A stretch of 64,000 nt of DNA from an uncultured Clostridia bacterium (GTDB lineage: Bacteria; Bacillota; Clostridia; Oscillospirales; Ruminococcaceae): contig CANQXX010000003.1 in the NCBI GenBank assembly GCA_947627905.1, positions 42,182 through 106,181 of the forward strand. Reading direction: 5' to 3'. This document shows positions 44,838-54,401 of the stretch, one piece after another. The translations under genes were made by a program, and so were the position numbers. Each line of letters opens with the position of its first letter. Positions within the stretch are counted from its first letter, which is position 1. Under the pieces are notes generated by a model. It ran no database searches. It was not told the DNA's origin and was given only the letters and a program-made list of their open reading frames with translations.

Positions 44838-46115
44838 TTATTTCATAATTTCGTGAAATTCGTCTGTAAGCACGGCTATCTGCCTGAATGGCGACGTATC
44901 CGCCGTGCTTCCGGTATTCCGCCAGTACATTACAAGTATATAATCATCATCTTCACCCGATATTATGGCGCAGTCTCCGAGAGTATAAAAATCCTCCTGC
45001 GGAAGATATCCGTACTTTTCAGCAACGGTCTTATCCGGAAGAGCCGCAGCGAACATATCCCTGTATTCGGTATTCGTCATACATTTCTTCATAAGAACGC
45101 CGTTAGGATGCTGAGATATAAAATTATATATTTCCTTGAAATATATCATTGTTTCCCTTGCGGTAAGTCTGAACCAATAGTTGTCATCGGTCATTCTCTG
45201 GGAAAGTCCCAGACTTTCCGCATAGCCGTTGAATTTATCGTATCCTACATAATTGTAAAGCATTTTATATGCGGTGTTATCGCTTTTAATAAGAGCCGCT
45301 TCAATAAGCTCGCGAACGGTAAACACCGTTCCTACAGGCTGACCGTTCACAAGCTCATAAGGACTGTTCAGCATTTCCTCCGTCATTTCATATTCTGTGT
45401 CCATATCTACTGAACCGTCAAGGATACTTCGTGCATATATTGCCTTTATTATGCTTCCTGCCGAAAATCTTTCATCGGCATTGTATTCCATGCTCCTGCC
45501 CGTCCGGGGATCGTAATACATAAATCCGGCGTCAACGCCTTTAGGGCGGAGAATATTGTATATCCCGTTATATATCTCCGAAGCTCTGCCCTCCAAAGCC
45601 ACTGTGCCGAAGCCAAGCATATCAAGCTCTACCTCATCTTCCGGAATATAAGTTTCAAGATCTGCCGGAGAATTATCTATAACTATATCCGCAGGATCTA
45701 TCGCCTCTTCCGGCGCTGTGCTCTCTTCTTCCTTAACTGTTTCTTCCGTGATCTCCGTTACCGGAGCTTCCGTCTCGCTCTGCTTATCTCCAAGGCTAAC
45801 GGTCACTTCTACATAAGCGCCTTTTTCATATTCTTTGCCGGCTTCTATGCTTTGTAAAAGTATTGCTCCGGCAGGATATTCTTCCGAATAATCCTGCCCG
45901 GCTTCGGAAATTTCAAAAAGCTCTTTGTAATAATCCTTTGCTTCTTCAAAGCTGTACCCTTCCAGATCGGGCATGATAAGGATCTCTTCATTGACCGGTT
46001 CATCTTTTTTATTTTCCATAATCATAGTAAATCCGATACCGCCCATAAGCAAAAGGGAAACAACTATTATCAATATACTTATGATCTTTTCCTGAGTTAT
46101 CCCTATCCTTGACAT
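44838..46115 (-). CDS. PASTA domain plus serine beta-lactamase-like protein
   Basis: Membrane-anchored protein of 425 residues. One transmembrane helix (IISILIIVVSLLLMGGIGF), a single PASTA domain (residues about 45-110: MPDLEGYSFEEAKDYY ... VEVTVSLG), a Glu/Thr-rich linker, then a class A beta-lactamase-like domain. Its SxxK motif is SAGSIIKAIYA, the SDN motif is IKSDNTAYKML, and the KTG position reads KYG in AEKYGYLP. The missing hydroxyl residue of KTG suggests an esterase or carboxypeptidase-like role in the cell wall, not a drug resistance enzyme. It follows the ABC permease gene. Confidence 0.85.
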   Translation of the reverse strand: MSRIGITQEKIISILIIVVSLLLMGGIGFTMIMENKKDEPVNEEILIMPDLEGYSFEEAKDYYKELFEISEAGQDYSEEYPAGAILLQSIEAGKEYEKGAYVEVTVSLGDKQSETEAPVTEITEETVKEEESTAPEEAIDPADIVIDNSPADLETYIPEDEVELDMLGFGTVALEGRASEIYNGIYNILRPKGVDAGFMYYDPRTGRSMEYNADERFSAGSIIKAIYARSILDGSVDMDTEYEMTEEMLNSPYELVNGQPVGTVFTVRELIEAALIKSDNTAYKMLYNYVGYDKFNGYAESLGLSQRMTDDNYWFRLTARETMIYFKEIYNFISQHPNGVLMKKCMTNTEYRDMFAAALPDKTVAEKYGYLPQEDFYTLGDCAIISGEDDDYILVMYWRNTGSTADTSPFRQIAVLTDEFHEIMK

Positions 46116-46137
46116 CCTTACCCCTCCGTACGGAATT

Positions 46138-49100
46138 TTACTCGATAGCTTTCAGCGATGCCGCCATATCAATTTTCTTCAGGCGGAAATAAAGGGTCAC
46201 ATTTACCAACAGTGCAAAAAGCAGCGTCAGCGCAGCCGCAGCAGCAAAACAATAAAAAGGTATTCCCGGAGCGAACATCACAGCGTCCACTTCGGCTGTT
46301 TTTACAACGAATTTTTCAAGAAATATACCCATTACAAGACCGGCAGCCGTTCCCATAAGAGTAGATATCATATTTTCCCTGTAAATATATGCAGCCACTT
46401 CCCCATCGTAAAAACCAAGGACTTTTATAGTCGCAAGCTCTCGTATACGTTCATTTACATTTATATTTGAAAGATTGAACAGCACAACGAACGCCAGCGC
46501 TCCCGCAGAAGCGATTATCGCCACAACTATCAGCGAAAGACTGTCTACAAGATCGCGGAATTTGTCTCCGCCGTCTTCGGAATATGTTACCGCAAGTACA
46601 TCTTCATTTTTAAGAAGCATTTCAGAAAGTTCGTCAGTCCTTTCCGGATCCGTCATATTTATCAGAAAAACATTTCCCGAAAAGCCGTCGTCTATTCCAA
46701 GCGTATCATATGTTTCACGGGTCATATAAGCATAGTTGAACGTGTAGTTTTCACATATTGCGTCAACATTGACCGGAACGCTGCTTTCGCCGAAATATAC
46801 CTTGTCGCCTATTCCTACTCCGAGCAGTCCGGCAAGCTTTTCGCCTATAACAGCCCCTCCGGACAATTCTATGGGAGTTTTATCCTCTCTTGTATGAAGA
46901 TCAATAAAATCAGTAAAATTATCCTTTGTTTCCGGAACAAGAAGATAGGTCTCATAATTGTCTCCGCCGGAATTGCGTATGTCCTCCGTTACCTGCATGA
47001 CGAGCTTTTCCGCGCTGACTATATCCGTGCTCATGCTTTCAGCAACAGCATCATGATTCGTATTTTCACCGCTGTCGTCTATGGCAGCAAGAGCGTCATA
47101 CCTGAATATATCGCCGTACTGCCTGTCAACTATCGCGGTTATTGATTCTCTCAGACCAAATCCCGTCAGCAGAAGCGCCGTACAGCCTGCTATGCCTATC
47201 ACAGTCATAAGAAGTCTTGCTTTATATCTGAAAAGATTGCGGAAAGTAACTTTTGTCGTGAATTTCAGCCGCTTCCAGATAAATCCTATACGTTCAAGCA
47301 GTATCCGCTTGCCGTCCCTAGGAGGCTTTGGTCTCATAAGCTGAGCCGGACAGGAAACAAGCTCCTGTCTGCTGGCATAAAGCGCTGAAAGTCCGGTGCA
47401 AAGGCATGATGTTATTATACAGCCTGCCGCATAATCCCATTTGAAATCCGATATCAGATACGGTTGGCTGTACATACTCTGATAACATATAAATATTACT
47501 CTCGGCAATGTGTTGAAGCCTATAAGAAGTCCTATAAATCCTCCCGGTATGCTTGCAGCCGCCGCATACATTATATATTGTGAAATTATAGAAAACCTGC
47601 TGTAGCCGAGGGCTTTTAGCGTACCTATCTCCGTGCGCTGCTCCTCCACCATACGGGTCATTGTCGTACAGCACACCAACGCCGCAACAAGTATAAAGAA
47701 TATGGGGAACACTGCCGCTATGGCGTCAACCCTTTCACAGTCCTCTGCGTAATGTGAATAATACGGATTATATTCACGGTCAAAAACATACCATTCTGCA
47801 TCGTCAACGGAATCATGCACTTCCTGTTCGGCATCTGCAATTTCCTGCTTGGCGTCTGCGATCTCCTGTGCTGCATCTTCCAGCTCTTTTTTGCCGTCGT
47901 CGAGTTCTTTTCTGCCGTCCTCAAGCTCTTTTTTACCGTCTTCGAGTTCTTTTCTGCCGTCCTCGAGCTCTTTTTTGCCGTCCTCAAGTTCCTTTTTGCC
48001 GTCCTCAAGCTCTTTTCTGGCGTCGTCAAGCTCTTTCTTGCCGTCCTCGAGCTCTTTTTTGCCGTCCTCAAGTTCTTTTCTGCCGTCTTCGAGCTCGGCT
48101 TTTGCTTTGCGGACTTCTTCTCTGGCGCTGTCAAGTTCTGCTTTGGCGTCGGCAACTTCCTGCTTGGCATCGGATATGGTCTGTTTTGCTTCCGAAAGCT
48201 CCTGTCTGCCGCTTTCGATCTCGGCTTCATGCTTGTCAAGCTCCGCTTTTGCACTGTCAAGCTGAGTTCTTGTTTCTGCAAGGGTATTCCTTAATTCATC
48301 AGCCTGAGCGGTAACACCTGCCGCATACTGTGCTATTCCCTGTCCTGCGGCAGCTTTAGACGCATCGTCATATCCCGGCGGGGTCATCATATATCCGGTC
48401 AGAAGCTGTTTCAGAGTATCATCAACGGTAAAAAGCCCCTCATGATCCAGTCCGGAAATGACCTCATTCACGGCAGAAATATCCTGTACTGCCGCTGTCT
48501 GATATGCTGTCACGATACCGTTAAGCGCTTCTGCGATACTGTCCAGACCGGAAACTGCCGCAGCGCCCTCCTCATATTGAGCTTCGCCGTCGGCAAGTTC
48601 CTTTCTGCCGTCGGCTAACTGTTTTTCCGCATCGGCAAGCGCAGCTTCATTTTCCGATATTTCAGCCTCGCCGTCGGCTATTTCCTTTTCGTGGTCTGCG
48701 ATCTCCTTTTCACCGTCGGCTATCTCTTTTTCAGCGTCTGCGATCTCCTTTTCACCGTCGGCTATTTCCTTTTCCGCATCGGAAACCTTCTTTTCATTAT
48801 CTGCAATTTCCTTTTCACCGTCGGCTATTTCCTTTTCGCCGTCGGAAATCTTCTTTTCATTATCCGCAATTTCCTTTTCGCCGTCGGCTATTTCCTTTTC
48901 CGCATCGGAAACCTTCTTTTCATTATCCGCAATTTCCTTTTCGCCGTCGGCTATTTCCTGCTCACCGTCAGAATACTCCTTTTCAGCATCGGCAAGCTCC
49001 GCTTTAGCGTCGTTGATCTCCTCATACGCCTCGTCAAGCACAACGCCTTTACGGTGTTCTATCTGCGTCTCTGAAAGGTTTTCAAGTTCATTGGCATTCT

Positions 49101-49812
49101 TATCTACTATTTCTTCATACTCATCTGTATACGGGTCAACACCGTCCGCTTCTGCAAGACTTATGTAAATATCGGTATATATATCATAAGAAAAATTTTC
49201 CTCAGGAATAAGTAGCCAGCCGTTTATAACTCCGTTGCCTATGGAAGTATTTCCTCTCTCATAAGCAATGTAGACCGGAGATTTTGCTTTTCCTACGATT
49301 GTAAATTCCGTTTCGGAAAGATAATCGGACATTTCCCTGTCGTCGCCGGTCTTAAGAGTTATCTTATCCCCGACGTTCGGCGTAGAAGCGCTGAAAAATC
49401 TTTCATCAGCAATAATTTCTCCCGGTGCTTCGGGAAGTCTGCCTTCCGTAAGATACGGAACATTTATCCCGCTTTCCGGATCGTATGAATAGACTTTCAG
49501 TATCTTTCCGTCCAGATCGCCGCCGTCCGCCACAAGATCGGCTGAATATCCGGCGTATATTTCATCTGCATCAACGGCATTTTCTACAGCCGCAACATCT
49601 TCATCATCAAAACCAAGCTCCGAAAGAAGGTGGATATCAGCCAGTCCCTGCTCATCAAGGTACTGTGCAGAGCTTTTTTTCATATCCGGTCCGGCAGATT
49701 TGACGCCGGCAAAAAATCCGCACCCGATAGCTATTATAGCCATGATAGCAAAAAAACGGCTTTTTGTGCTTTTCAGGCTGCGGAGCGTATTAAGAAACAG
49801 TTTTTTCTTCAT
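46138..49812 (-). CDS. FtsX-like ABC permease with long coiled coils
   Basis: Permease of 1224 residues. First transmembrane helix at about 17-37 (FFAIMAIIAIGCGFFAG), an extracellular MacB-like domain, then two long coiled coils of near-perfect heptads: residues about 265-425 built on ADGEKEI / ADNEKKV / SDAEKEI, and about 540-690 built on LEDGKKE. The first FtsX domain follows (FPIFFILVAALVCCTTMTRM, EIGTLKALGYSRFSI) and the second is at the C-terminus (ALAFVVLFNLSNINVNERIRELATIKVLG). The permease and the ATPase gene just upstream (13 bases away) form one unit. The extruded substrate, or a role in cell-wall hydrolase control, cannot be told. Confidence 0.92.
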   Translation of the reverse strand: MKKKLFLNTLRSLKSTKSRFFAIMAIIAIGCGFFAGVKSAGPDMKKSSAQYLDEQGLADIHLLSELGFDDEDVAAVENAVDADEIYAGYSADLVADGGDLDGKILKVYSYDPESGINVPYLTEGRLPEAPGEIIADERFFSASTPNVGDKITLKTGDDREMSDYLSETEFTIVGKAKSPVYIAYERGNTSIGNGVINGWLLIPEENFSYDIYTDIYISLAEADGVDPYTDEYEEIVDKNANELENLSETQIEHRKGVVLDEAYEEINDAKAELADAEKEYSDGEQEIADGEKEIADNEKKVSDAEKEIADGEKEIADNEKKISDGEKEIADGEKEIADNEKKVSDAEKEIADGEKEIADAEKEIADGEKEIADHEKEIADGEAEISENEAALADAEKQLADGRKELADGEAQYEEGAAAVSGLDSIAEALNGIVTAYQTAAVQDISAVNEVISGLDHEGLFTVDDTLKQLLTGYMMTPPGYDDASKAAAGQGIAQYAAGVTAQADELRNTLAETRTQLDSAKAELDKHEAEIESGRQELSEAKQTISDAKQEVADAKAELDSAREEVRKAKAELEDGRKELEDGKKELEDGKKELDDARKELEDGKKELEDGKKELEDGRKELEDGKKELEDGRKELDDGKKELEDAAQEIADAKQEIADAEQEVHDSVDDAEWYVFDREYNPYYSHYAEDCERVDAIAAVFPIFFILVAALVCCTTMTRMVEEQRTEIGTLKALGYSRFSIISQYIMYAAAASIPGGFIGLLIGFNTLPRVIFICYQSMYSQPYLISDFKWDYAAGCIITSCLCTGLSALYASRQELVSCPAQLMRPKPPRDGKRILLERIGFIWKRLKFTTKVTFRNLFRYKARLLMTVIGIAGCTALLLTGFGLRESITAIVDRQYGDIFRYDALAAIDDSGENTNHDAVAESMSTDIVSAEKLVMQVTEDIRNSGGDNYETYLLVPETKDNFTDFIDLHTREDKTPIELSGGAVIGEKLAGLLGVGIGDKVYFGESSVPVNVDAICENYTFNYAYMTRETYDTLGIDDGFSGNVFLINMTDPERTDELSEMLLKNEDVLAVTYSEDGGDKFRDLVDSLSLIVVAIIASAGALAFVVLFNLSNINVNERIRELATIKVLGFYDGEVAAYIYRENMISTLMGTAAGLVMGIFLEKFVVKTAEVDAVMFAPGIPFYCFAAAAALTLLFALLVNVTLYFRLKKIDMAASLKAIE
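47870..48105. repeat. 21-bp tandem repeats encoding LEDGKKE heptads
   Basis: About eleven near-identical 21-bp units (minus-strand codons for L-E-D-G-K/R-K-E) lie within the permease gene. Variation is mostly at third positions and at G/R and K/D swaps. Repeat number could change by slippage or recombination without a frameshift. Confidence 0.88.
48655..48985. repeat. 21/42-bp tandem repeats encoding GEKEIAD heptads
   Basis: A second block in the same gene repeats units encoding E-I-A-D-G-E-K and K-V-S-D-A-E-K, with a higher-order repeat of about 63 bp (three heptads), visible as recurring 'ADNEKK(V/I)SD'. The two blocks differ in sequence, so they arose separately. Confidence 0.87.
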
Positions 49813-49824
49813 CAGTACACCTCG

Positions 49825-50526
49825 TTACCATTCTATAGTCTCTACGGGGACCGGAGAACTATTGAGAGTGACATTTGAAACTTTGCTGTTCTTTATGGTT
49901 ATTACCCTGTCCGCCATCGGAGTTATAGCCTGATTGTGAGTGATGACAACAACAGTCATTCCTTTTTCGCGGCAGGTATCCTGAAGCAGTTTCAGGATAG
50001 TTTTGCCGGTATTATAGTCCAGCGCGCCGGTAGGTTCATCGCAGAGAAGAAGTTTGGGGGATTTTGCCAGAGCTCTTGCAATTGAAACTCTCTGCTGTTC
50101 GCCGCCGGAAAGCTGCGCAGGAAAGTTATTTATGCGTTCTCCAAGCCCTACCTGCCGCAGGACCGCTTCCGCATTCCGCGCATCCGAACATATTTCCGTA
50201 GCAAGTTCAACGTTTTCCTTTGCCGTAAGGTTCTGAACAAGGTTGTAGAACTGAAATACAAAGCCTATATCCTGTCTGCGGTACCTTGTCATTTCTTTTT
50301 TTGAAAAAGCAGCAATGTTCCTGCCGTCAACTATTATCTTGCCCTCGTCGCAGGTGTCCATGCCGCCGAGCATATTAAGCACCGTGGTTTTTCCCGCTCC
50401 GGACGCTCCTACAATGACTGCGAACTCCCCTTTTTCTATCTCGAAACTTACCCCGTCCGAAGCTGCAATTGTAACTTCGCCCATTTTATATCTTTTATAA
50501 ACATTTCTAAATTCAACAAAGCTCAT
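49825..50526 (-). CDS. ABC transporter ATP-binding protein (LolD/MacB type)
   Basis: ATPase of 233 residues for the FtsX-like permease downstream. Walker [19 protein letters not shown]-loop [12 protein letters not shown], signature [14 protein letters not shown], Walker [13 protein letters not shown] and the H-loop VVITHNQ are all present. The [13 protein letters not shown] context is typical of the MacB/SalX subfamily. Two copies of AGCGCAGCTT lie in the leader upstream (near 50553 and 50576). The gene has probably its own promoter with a TATAAT at about 50603, but a poor -35. Confidence 0.95.
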   Translation of the reverse strand: MSFVEFRNVYKRYKMGEVTIAASDGVSFEIEKGEFAVIVGASGAGKTTVLNMLGGMDTCDEGKIIVDGRNIAAFSKKEMTRYRRQDIGFVFQFYNLVQNLTAKENVELATEICSDARNAEAVLRQVGLGERINNFPAQLSGGEQQRVSIARALAKSPKLLLCDEPTGALDYNTGKTILKLLQDTCREKGMTVVVITHNQAITPMADRVITIKNSKVSNVTLNSSPVPVETIEW

Positions 50527-50679
50527 TCCGATAAAATTCCTTTCTGAAATTATAAAAGCTGCGCTGTCATTTTATGAAGCTGCGCTATAATTAATTTAAT
50601 TATACCATATCCGGATAAAAAAGTGTATAGTCTTTTTATTATTTTTTGTGATAATATGATGAAAATTCAACCATATTTA

Positions 50680-50720
50680 TCCTGAAATGAAAAAACCGTT
50701 TTCCCAGTGTGAGAAAACGG
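50680..50720 (-). terminator. Terminator of tRNA cluster
   Basis: On the minus strand CCGTTTTC pairs with GAAAACGG (arms in 50696-50720) followed by six Ts. It lies about 15 bases past the CCA end of tRNA-His. Confidence 0.88.
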
Positions 50721-50734
50721 CTGATTTTTAAATA

Positions 50735-50812
50735 TGGGGTGGGAGATGGGATTCGAACCCATGATCTTCGGGACCACAATCCGACGCTTTAACCAACTAA
50801 GCTACACCCACC
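50735..50812 (-). tRNA. tRNA-His (GTG)
   Basis: Cloverleaf on the minus strand with anticodon loop TTGTGGT. An extra 5' G opposite the discriminator C73 provides the G(-1)-C73 pair specific to tRNA-His. CCA is encoded. Confidence 0.95.
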
Positions 50813-50883
50813 ATATAATTTTTAAAGAAAATAACGCTTGGAGACAATAACTGTCCGTAAAAAATATGCCTCCAAGCTCAGAT

Positions 50884-50960
50884 TGGCGCGCCTTACTGGA
50901 CTCGAACCAGTGGCTTACTGCTTAGAAGGCAGTTACTCTATCCAACTGAGTTAAAGGCGC
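50884..50960 (-). tRNA. tRNA-Arg (TCT)
   Basis: Acceptor stem GCGCCTT/AAGGCGC, discriminator G, encoded CCA. Anticodon loop CTTCTAA gives TCT, reading AGA/AGG. It lies between tRNA-Gly and tRNA-His in one transcript. Confidence 0.95.
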
Positions 50961-50964
50961 AAAA

Positions 50965-51038
50965 TGGAGCGGGTGATGGGAATCGAACCCACGCGACCAG
51001 CTTGGAAGGCTGGAGTTCTACCATTGAACTACACCCGC
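50965..51038 (-). tRNA. tRNA-Gly (TCC)
   Basis: Acceptor stem GCGGGTG/CACCCGC, anticodon loop CTTCCAA gives TCC, encoded CCA. It is the first tRNA of the Gly-Arg-His cluster and is separated from tRNA-Arg by four bases. Confidence 0.95.
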
Positions 51039-51070
51039 AGTAATATTCCAACGTCTCAACGACAAAATTA

Positions 51071-51099
51071 ATTATATCACATATGCTCGGCATTGTCAA
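51071..51099 (-). promoter_or_regulatory. Promoter of tRNA cluster
   Basis: On the minus strand TTGACA (51094-51099), 17-base spacer, TATAAT (51071-51076), about 30 bases from the tRNA-Gly 5' end. Confidence 0.92.
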
Positions 51100-51117
51100 G
51101 CATTTTTTCAAATTTTT

Positions 51118-51158
51118 TATAAAAATTTCCGCCGCAAAGCTGAAATGCCCTGCGGCGG
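51118..51158 (-). terminator. Terminator of clpE-like gene
   Basis: On the minus strand CCGCCGCA pairs with TGCGGCGG (51151-51158, 51129-51136), followed by AAATTTTTATAAAAAATTT. It ends the long ruv-to-clp run directly before the tRNA promoter. Confidence 0.88.
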
Positions 51159-51165
51159 CTGACTT

Positions 51166-53478
51166 TTAAAGAGCTTCTACCTCTATATCGCCTTTCTTTT
51201 CTCCTATCTTAATTACAGCGATAGGATCCTCCGAATGATCTATCAAAAGCTCTGCGATCTTATCCTCTATATCGGTCCGGATAACCTTTCTGATATCCCT
51301 TGCTCCGAATTTTTTGCCGAAAGCCTTTGAAGCAATGACAGACAAAGCCTTTTTGCTGTATTTGAGCGAAATACCCTTTTCGGCGAGCGGTTCTTTCATT
51401 TCGTCCAGCATAAGAGCGGCTATCTGTTCATAATTCTCTATGGTAAGCGGATCAAAAACTACTATTTCATCTATACGGCTGAGAAATTCCGGTCTTAGGA
51501 AATCCGAAAGGGCTTTCATAGCCTTTTCCTTGGAAATATCCTTTTCCGTCTTGTTAAATCCAAGACCCGTTCCCTTATCGGTAGAGCCGGCGTTGGAGGT
51601 CATTGCTATGATCGTATTTTCAAAATTTATCGAACGCCCCTGCGCGTCGTTGACCTTTCCCTCATCAAGTATCTGAAGAAGCAGGTTCATAACGTCGGGA
51701 TGCGCCTTTTCTATCTCGTCGAACAGAACTACGCAGTAAGGTTTTCTTCTTACCTTTTCGGTGAGCTGTCCTGCCTCATCGTAGCCAACATATCCCGGAG
51801 GCGAACCGATAAGCCTTGCAACGCTGTGCTTTTCCATATATTCGGTCATGTCAAGCCTTATGAGCGGATCTGTTTCATCGAAAAGCTCCGACGCAAGCAC
51901 CTTTACAAGCTCCGTTTTTCCTACTCCTGTAGGACCGACAAATATGAACGATGCCGGTCTGCGGCGTTTTGAGAGCTGAACTCTCGTTCTTTTTATCGCC
52001 TTGCTTACAAGTTCTACCGCTTCGTCCTGGCCGATTATATGTTTTTTCAGTTCAGCTTCAAGACCTTTTATCTTGGTATATTCGCTTTCCATTATCTTCA
52101 TGGCAGGAATACCCGTCCAAAGCTCTATTACCTTGGAAACATCGGCTTCGGTAACATAAACGTTCTTTACCTGCTCCTCAAGTTTTTCCTTTTCCTCACC
52201 GAGCCTGATGACCTCTGCCTTTGCCTCGCTTATCTTTGCATAATCCGGAACAGGCTCTTCGTCCATCATGGCGGTAATGCCGGCTTCCGTTTCAACGAGC
52301 TTTTCGCATACCTCGTCGTATTCTCCGAGTTCCTTGCTTCTTATGCAGGCGCAGGCGCAGGATTCGTCCAGAAGATCTATAGCCTTATCCGGCAGAAATC
52401 TGTCGTTTATATATCTTTCCGAAAGAACGGCACAGCGTTTGAGAAGTTCATCGGTTATCTTTACCCGGTGATGCTCCTCATAATACTTTCTTATGCCCAG
52501 AAGTACCGATTCCGTTTCGGAAATGCTTGGTTCAGTTACCGTTATCGGCTGAAAACGTCTTTCAAGAGCGCTGTCCTTTTCAATGTACTTTCTGTATTCC
52601 TTGAAAGTGGTTGCGCCTATTACCTGTACTTCTCCTCTTGAAAGGGCAGGTTTCAGGATATTTGCCGCATTCATCGAGCCCTCACTGTCGCCTGTTCCCA
52701 CAAGATTATGCACTTCATCAATGAAAAGTATTATGTTTCCCTCGGCTTTAACTTCGTCAATAAGACCCTTCATACGGCTCTCAAACTGACCTCTGAACTG
52801 AGTTCCTGCCACAAGAGCGGTAAGATCCAGAAGATGAAGTCTTTTATTCCTCAGATTAAACGGCACATCTCCCGAAGCTATCTTCTGGGCAATGCCTTCC
52901 GCAATGGCTGTTTTTCCGACGCCCGGCTCTCCTATAAGACAAGGATTGTTTTTCTGTCTGCGCGTGAGTATCTGTATGGTTCTGGCAATTTCCTTATCTC
53001 TTCCTATGATGTTGTCCAGTTTTCCCTCTTCCGCTTTCAGCGTAAGGTCAGTACAGTAGCTGTCAAGAAATTTTGTTTTTCCTTTTTTCTTTCTTTTATC
53101 CTGCTGGATATTATCGCTGTTCTGTTTTGCCTGTTCAGCCCGGAAAGGCTCGAACCTACCGGAATCGCCGTTCATTTTATTGTTATCCAGATTTTTTATG
53201 CTTCCGCCGAAAAGATTTTGTATAAAACTTGGCAGCGAACCTGTTCCGCCCCTCTGGAAAGAATCTCCGTCCAGAGCTTCGGAAAAATCGGTCATCTGAT
53301 CCGCAAATTCTTCAACGTCATCATCGGATATTCCCATCTGATCCATGTATTCTTTTACCTGAGGTATACCAAGTTCCTTGGCGCATACAAGACATAATCC
53401 CTCATTGCGTTTTTCATCGCCCTGCATTGCCGTTATAAATACGACTGCCATTCTTTTTTTGCACCTTGTACAAAGCAT
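51166..53478 (-). CDS. ClpE/ClpC-type AAA+ chaperone ATPase
   Basis: Hsp100 unfoldase that feeds ClpP. The N-terminus is a four-cysteine zinc finger (CTRCKKR ... CLVCAKE), as in ClpE, with a flexible linker and no ClpN repeat domain. Two AAA+ modules follow: Walker A IGEPGVGKTAIAEG near residue 190 and FVGPTGVGKTELVKVL near residue 500, separated by a short middle coil. A tyrosine pore loop GYVGYDEAG is in the second. I choose the ATG of MLCTRCKK with GGAGG eleven bases upstream; an ATG six codons earlier is possible. No CtsR/McsAB genes are near. It ends the long minus-strand gene run. Confidence 0.93.
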   Translation of the reverse strand: MLCTRCKKRMAVVFITAMQGDEKRNEGLCLVCAKELGIPQVKEYMDQMGISDDDVEEFADQMTDFSEALDGDSFQRGGTGSLPSFIQNLFGGSIKNLDNNKMNGDSGRFEPFRAEQAKQNSDNIQQDKRKKKGKTKFLDSYCTDLTLKAEEGKLDNIIGRDKEIARTIQILTRRQKNNPCLIGEPGVGKTAIAEGIAQKIASGDVPFNLRNKRLHLLDLTALVAGTQFRGQFESRMKGLIDEVKAEGNIILFIDEVHNLVGTGDSEGSMNAANILKPALSRGEVQVIGATTFKEYRKYIEKDSALERRFQPITVTEPSISETESVLLGIRKYYEEHHRVKITDELLKRCAVLSERYINDRFLPDKAIDLLDESCACACIRSKELGEYDEVCEKLVETEAGITAMMDEEPVPDYAKISEAKAEVIRLGEEKEKLEEQVKNVYVTEADVSKVIELWTGIPAMKIMESEYTKIKGLEAELKKHIIGQDEAVELVSKAIKRTRVQLSKRRRPASFIFVGPTGVGKTELVKVLASELFDETDPLIRLDMTEYMEKHSVARLIGSPPGYVGYDEAGQLTEKVRRKPYCVVLFDEIEKAHPDVMNLLLQILDEGKVNDAQGRSINFENTIIAMTSNAGSTDKGTGLGFNKTEKDISKEKAMKALSDFLRPEFLSRIDEIVVFDPLTIENYEQIAALMLDEMKEPLAEKGISLKYSKKALSVIASKAFGKKFGARDIRKVIRTDIEDKIAELLIDHSEDPIAVIKIGEKKGDIEVEAL

Positions 53479-53501
53479 ATCGCCGTTGTCCTCCATATCT
53501 T

Positions 53502-54377
53502 CTAATTAAGTATCAGTGACAGCAGGAACAAAGTCCCGCTGTACAGCCATTTAAATGCTAAAGTTTTTGATATTATACCGGTATTAAGGTATGAATTTCC
53601 GTCGGAAGTCAATTCTATAAAAATATATGCAGCAACACACATTGCCGCTGTCATGACAATTCCCTGAAAAAGACCGAGTATCCCGCCAAGAGTATTGTCC
53701 GCGGAACGTACCGCCGATATTCCCCTTACAGCCCTGAACGCATATGATACCAATGCAAATACGGCTGATACCGCCGCGAAAGTAATGAAAAACAGTATCG
53801 TTTTTACGGTTTTCATCACTACGGGACGTATGATCTCGCGCTCTATAAGCTCCGCCGCCGATCTTTTATCGGAAGTCAGCATTTCAAACTTTCTTGTGTT
53901 TTCAGTTTCCAGACTATTTATATAGCTGCCTGCACCGGAAAGCACATCTTCCGGAACTACGCCGGAAAAAACCTCCGTAAGTGCCTGACAATATCCTATA
54001 AATATATTATTAAGTTTATCATGAAATTCTCCGTCCGTCAATACTCCCATATGCTCTTCGGCGTTTTCCGCAATGTCCGAAAGACGGTCACCGTCAATTT
54101 CTATGCCATTTTCAGAAAGAAATTCACCGAATTTTTCCTCCGAAAAATAATTCTCCGCAAATTCATCAGCCTTTTTTTCCAGAGCCGACAGCACGGACGG
54201 TCTTACAAATCTGTCATAAACATATTCGTCCGCCGCTCCGCTTACGAACACAGCCGCCGCTGCTGCCGCCGCAAAACCGACAACAGATATTATCATACGA
54301 ACTGCGCCTTTTTTCGAGCCCGATACTGCGCATATGATGATAACAGCCGCAGCAATTATATCAAGAACATAGTACAA
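53502..54377 (-). CDS. CvpA-family membrane protein
   Basis: A 291-residue protein with the CvpA plan: a start YVLDIIAAAVIIICAVSGSKKGAVRMIISVVG with two hydrophobic helices, then FITFAAVSAVFALVSYAFRAV, and LGGILGLFQGIVMTAAMCVAAYIFI. Between helices 2 and 3 lies an unusually long acidic soluble region of about 120 residues. CvpA proteins are linked to envelope homeostasis; the role here is unknown. It lies between a DUF5711 membrane protein and the ClpE-like gene. Confidence 0.85.
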   Translation of the reverse strand: MYYVLDIIAAAVIIICAVSGSKKGAVRMIISVVGFAAAAAAAVFVSGAADEYVYDRFVRPSVLSALEKKADEFAENYFSEEKFGEFLSENGIEIDGDRLSDIAENAEEHMGVLTDGEFHDKLNNIFIGYCQALTEVFSGVVPEDVLSGAGSYINSLETENTRKFEMLTSDKRSAAELIEREIIRPVVMKTVKTILFFITFAAVSAVFALVSYAFRAVRGISAVRSADNTLGGILGLFQGIVMTAAMCVAAYIFIELTSDGNSYLNTGIISKTLAFKWLYSGTLFLLSLILN

Positions 54378-54401
54378 CAGACCATTCCTTTCGGAAAAAA
54401 C

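Noticed and set aside
44838..46115. An antibiotic-resistance beta-lactamase
   Set aside because: The PASTA domain, membrane anchor and altered KTG box argue for a cell-wall role.
47718..48314. Several long frames on both strands over the permease repeats
   Set aside because: They arise because 21-bp repeats keep all six frames open; the repeats are Lys/Arg/Ser-rich nonsense in the other frames.
47870..48985. Possible CRISPR array
   Set aside because: The repeats are contiguous 21-bp coding units without unique spacers and are in frame with the permease.
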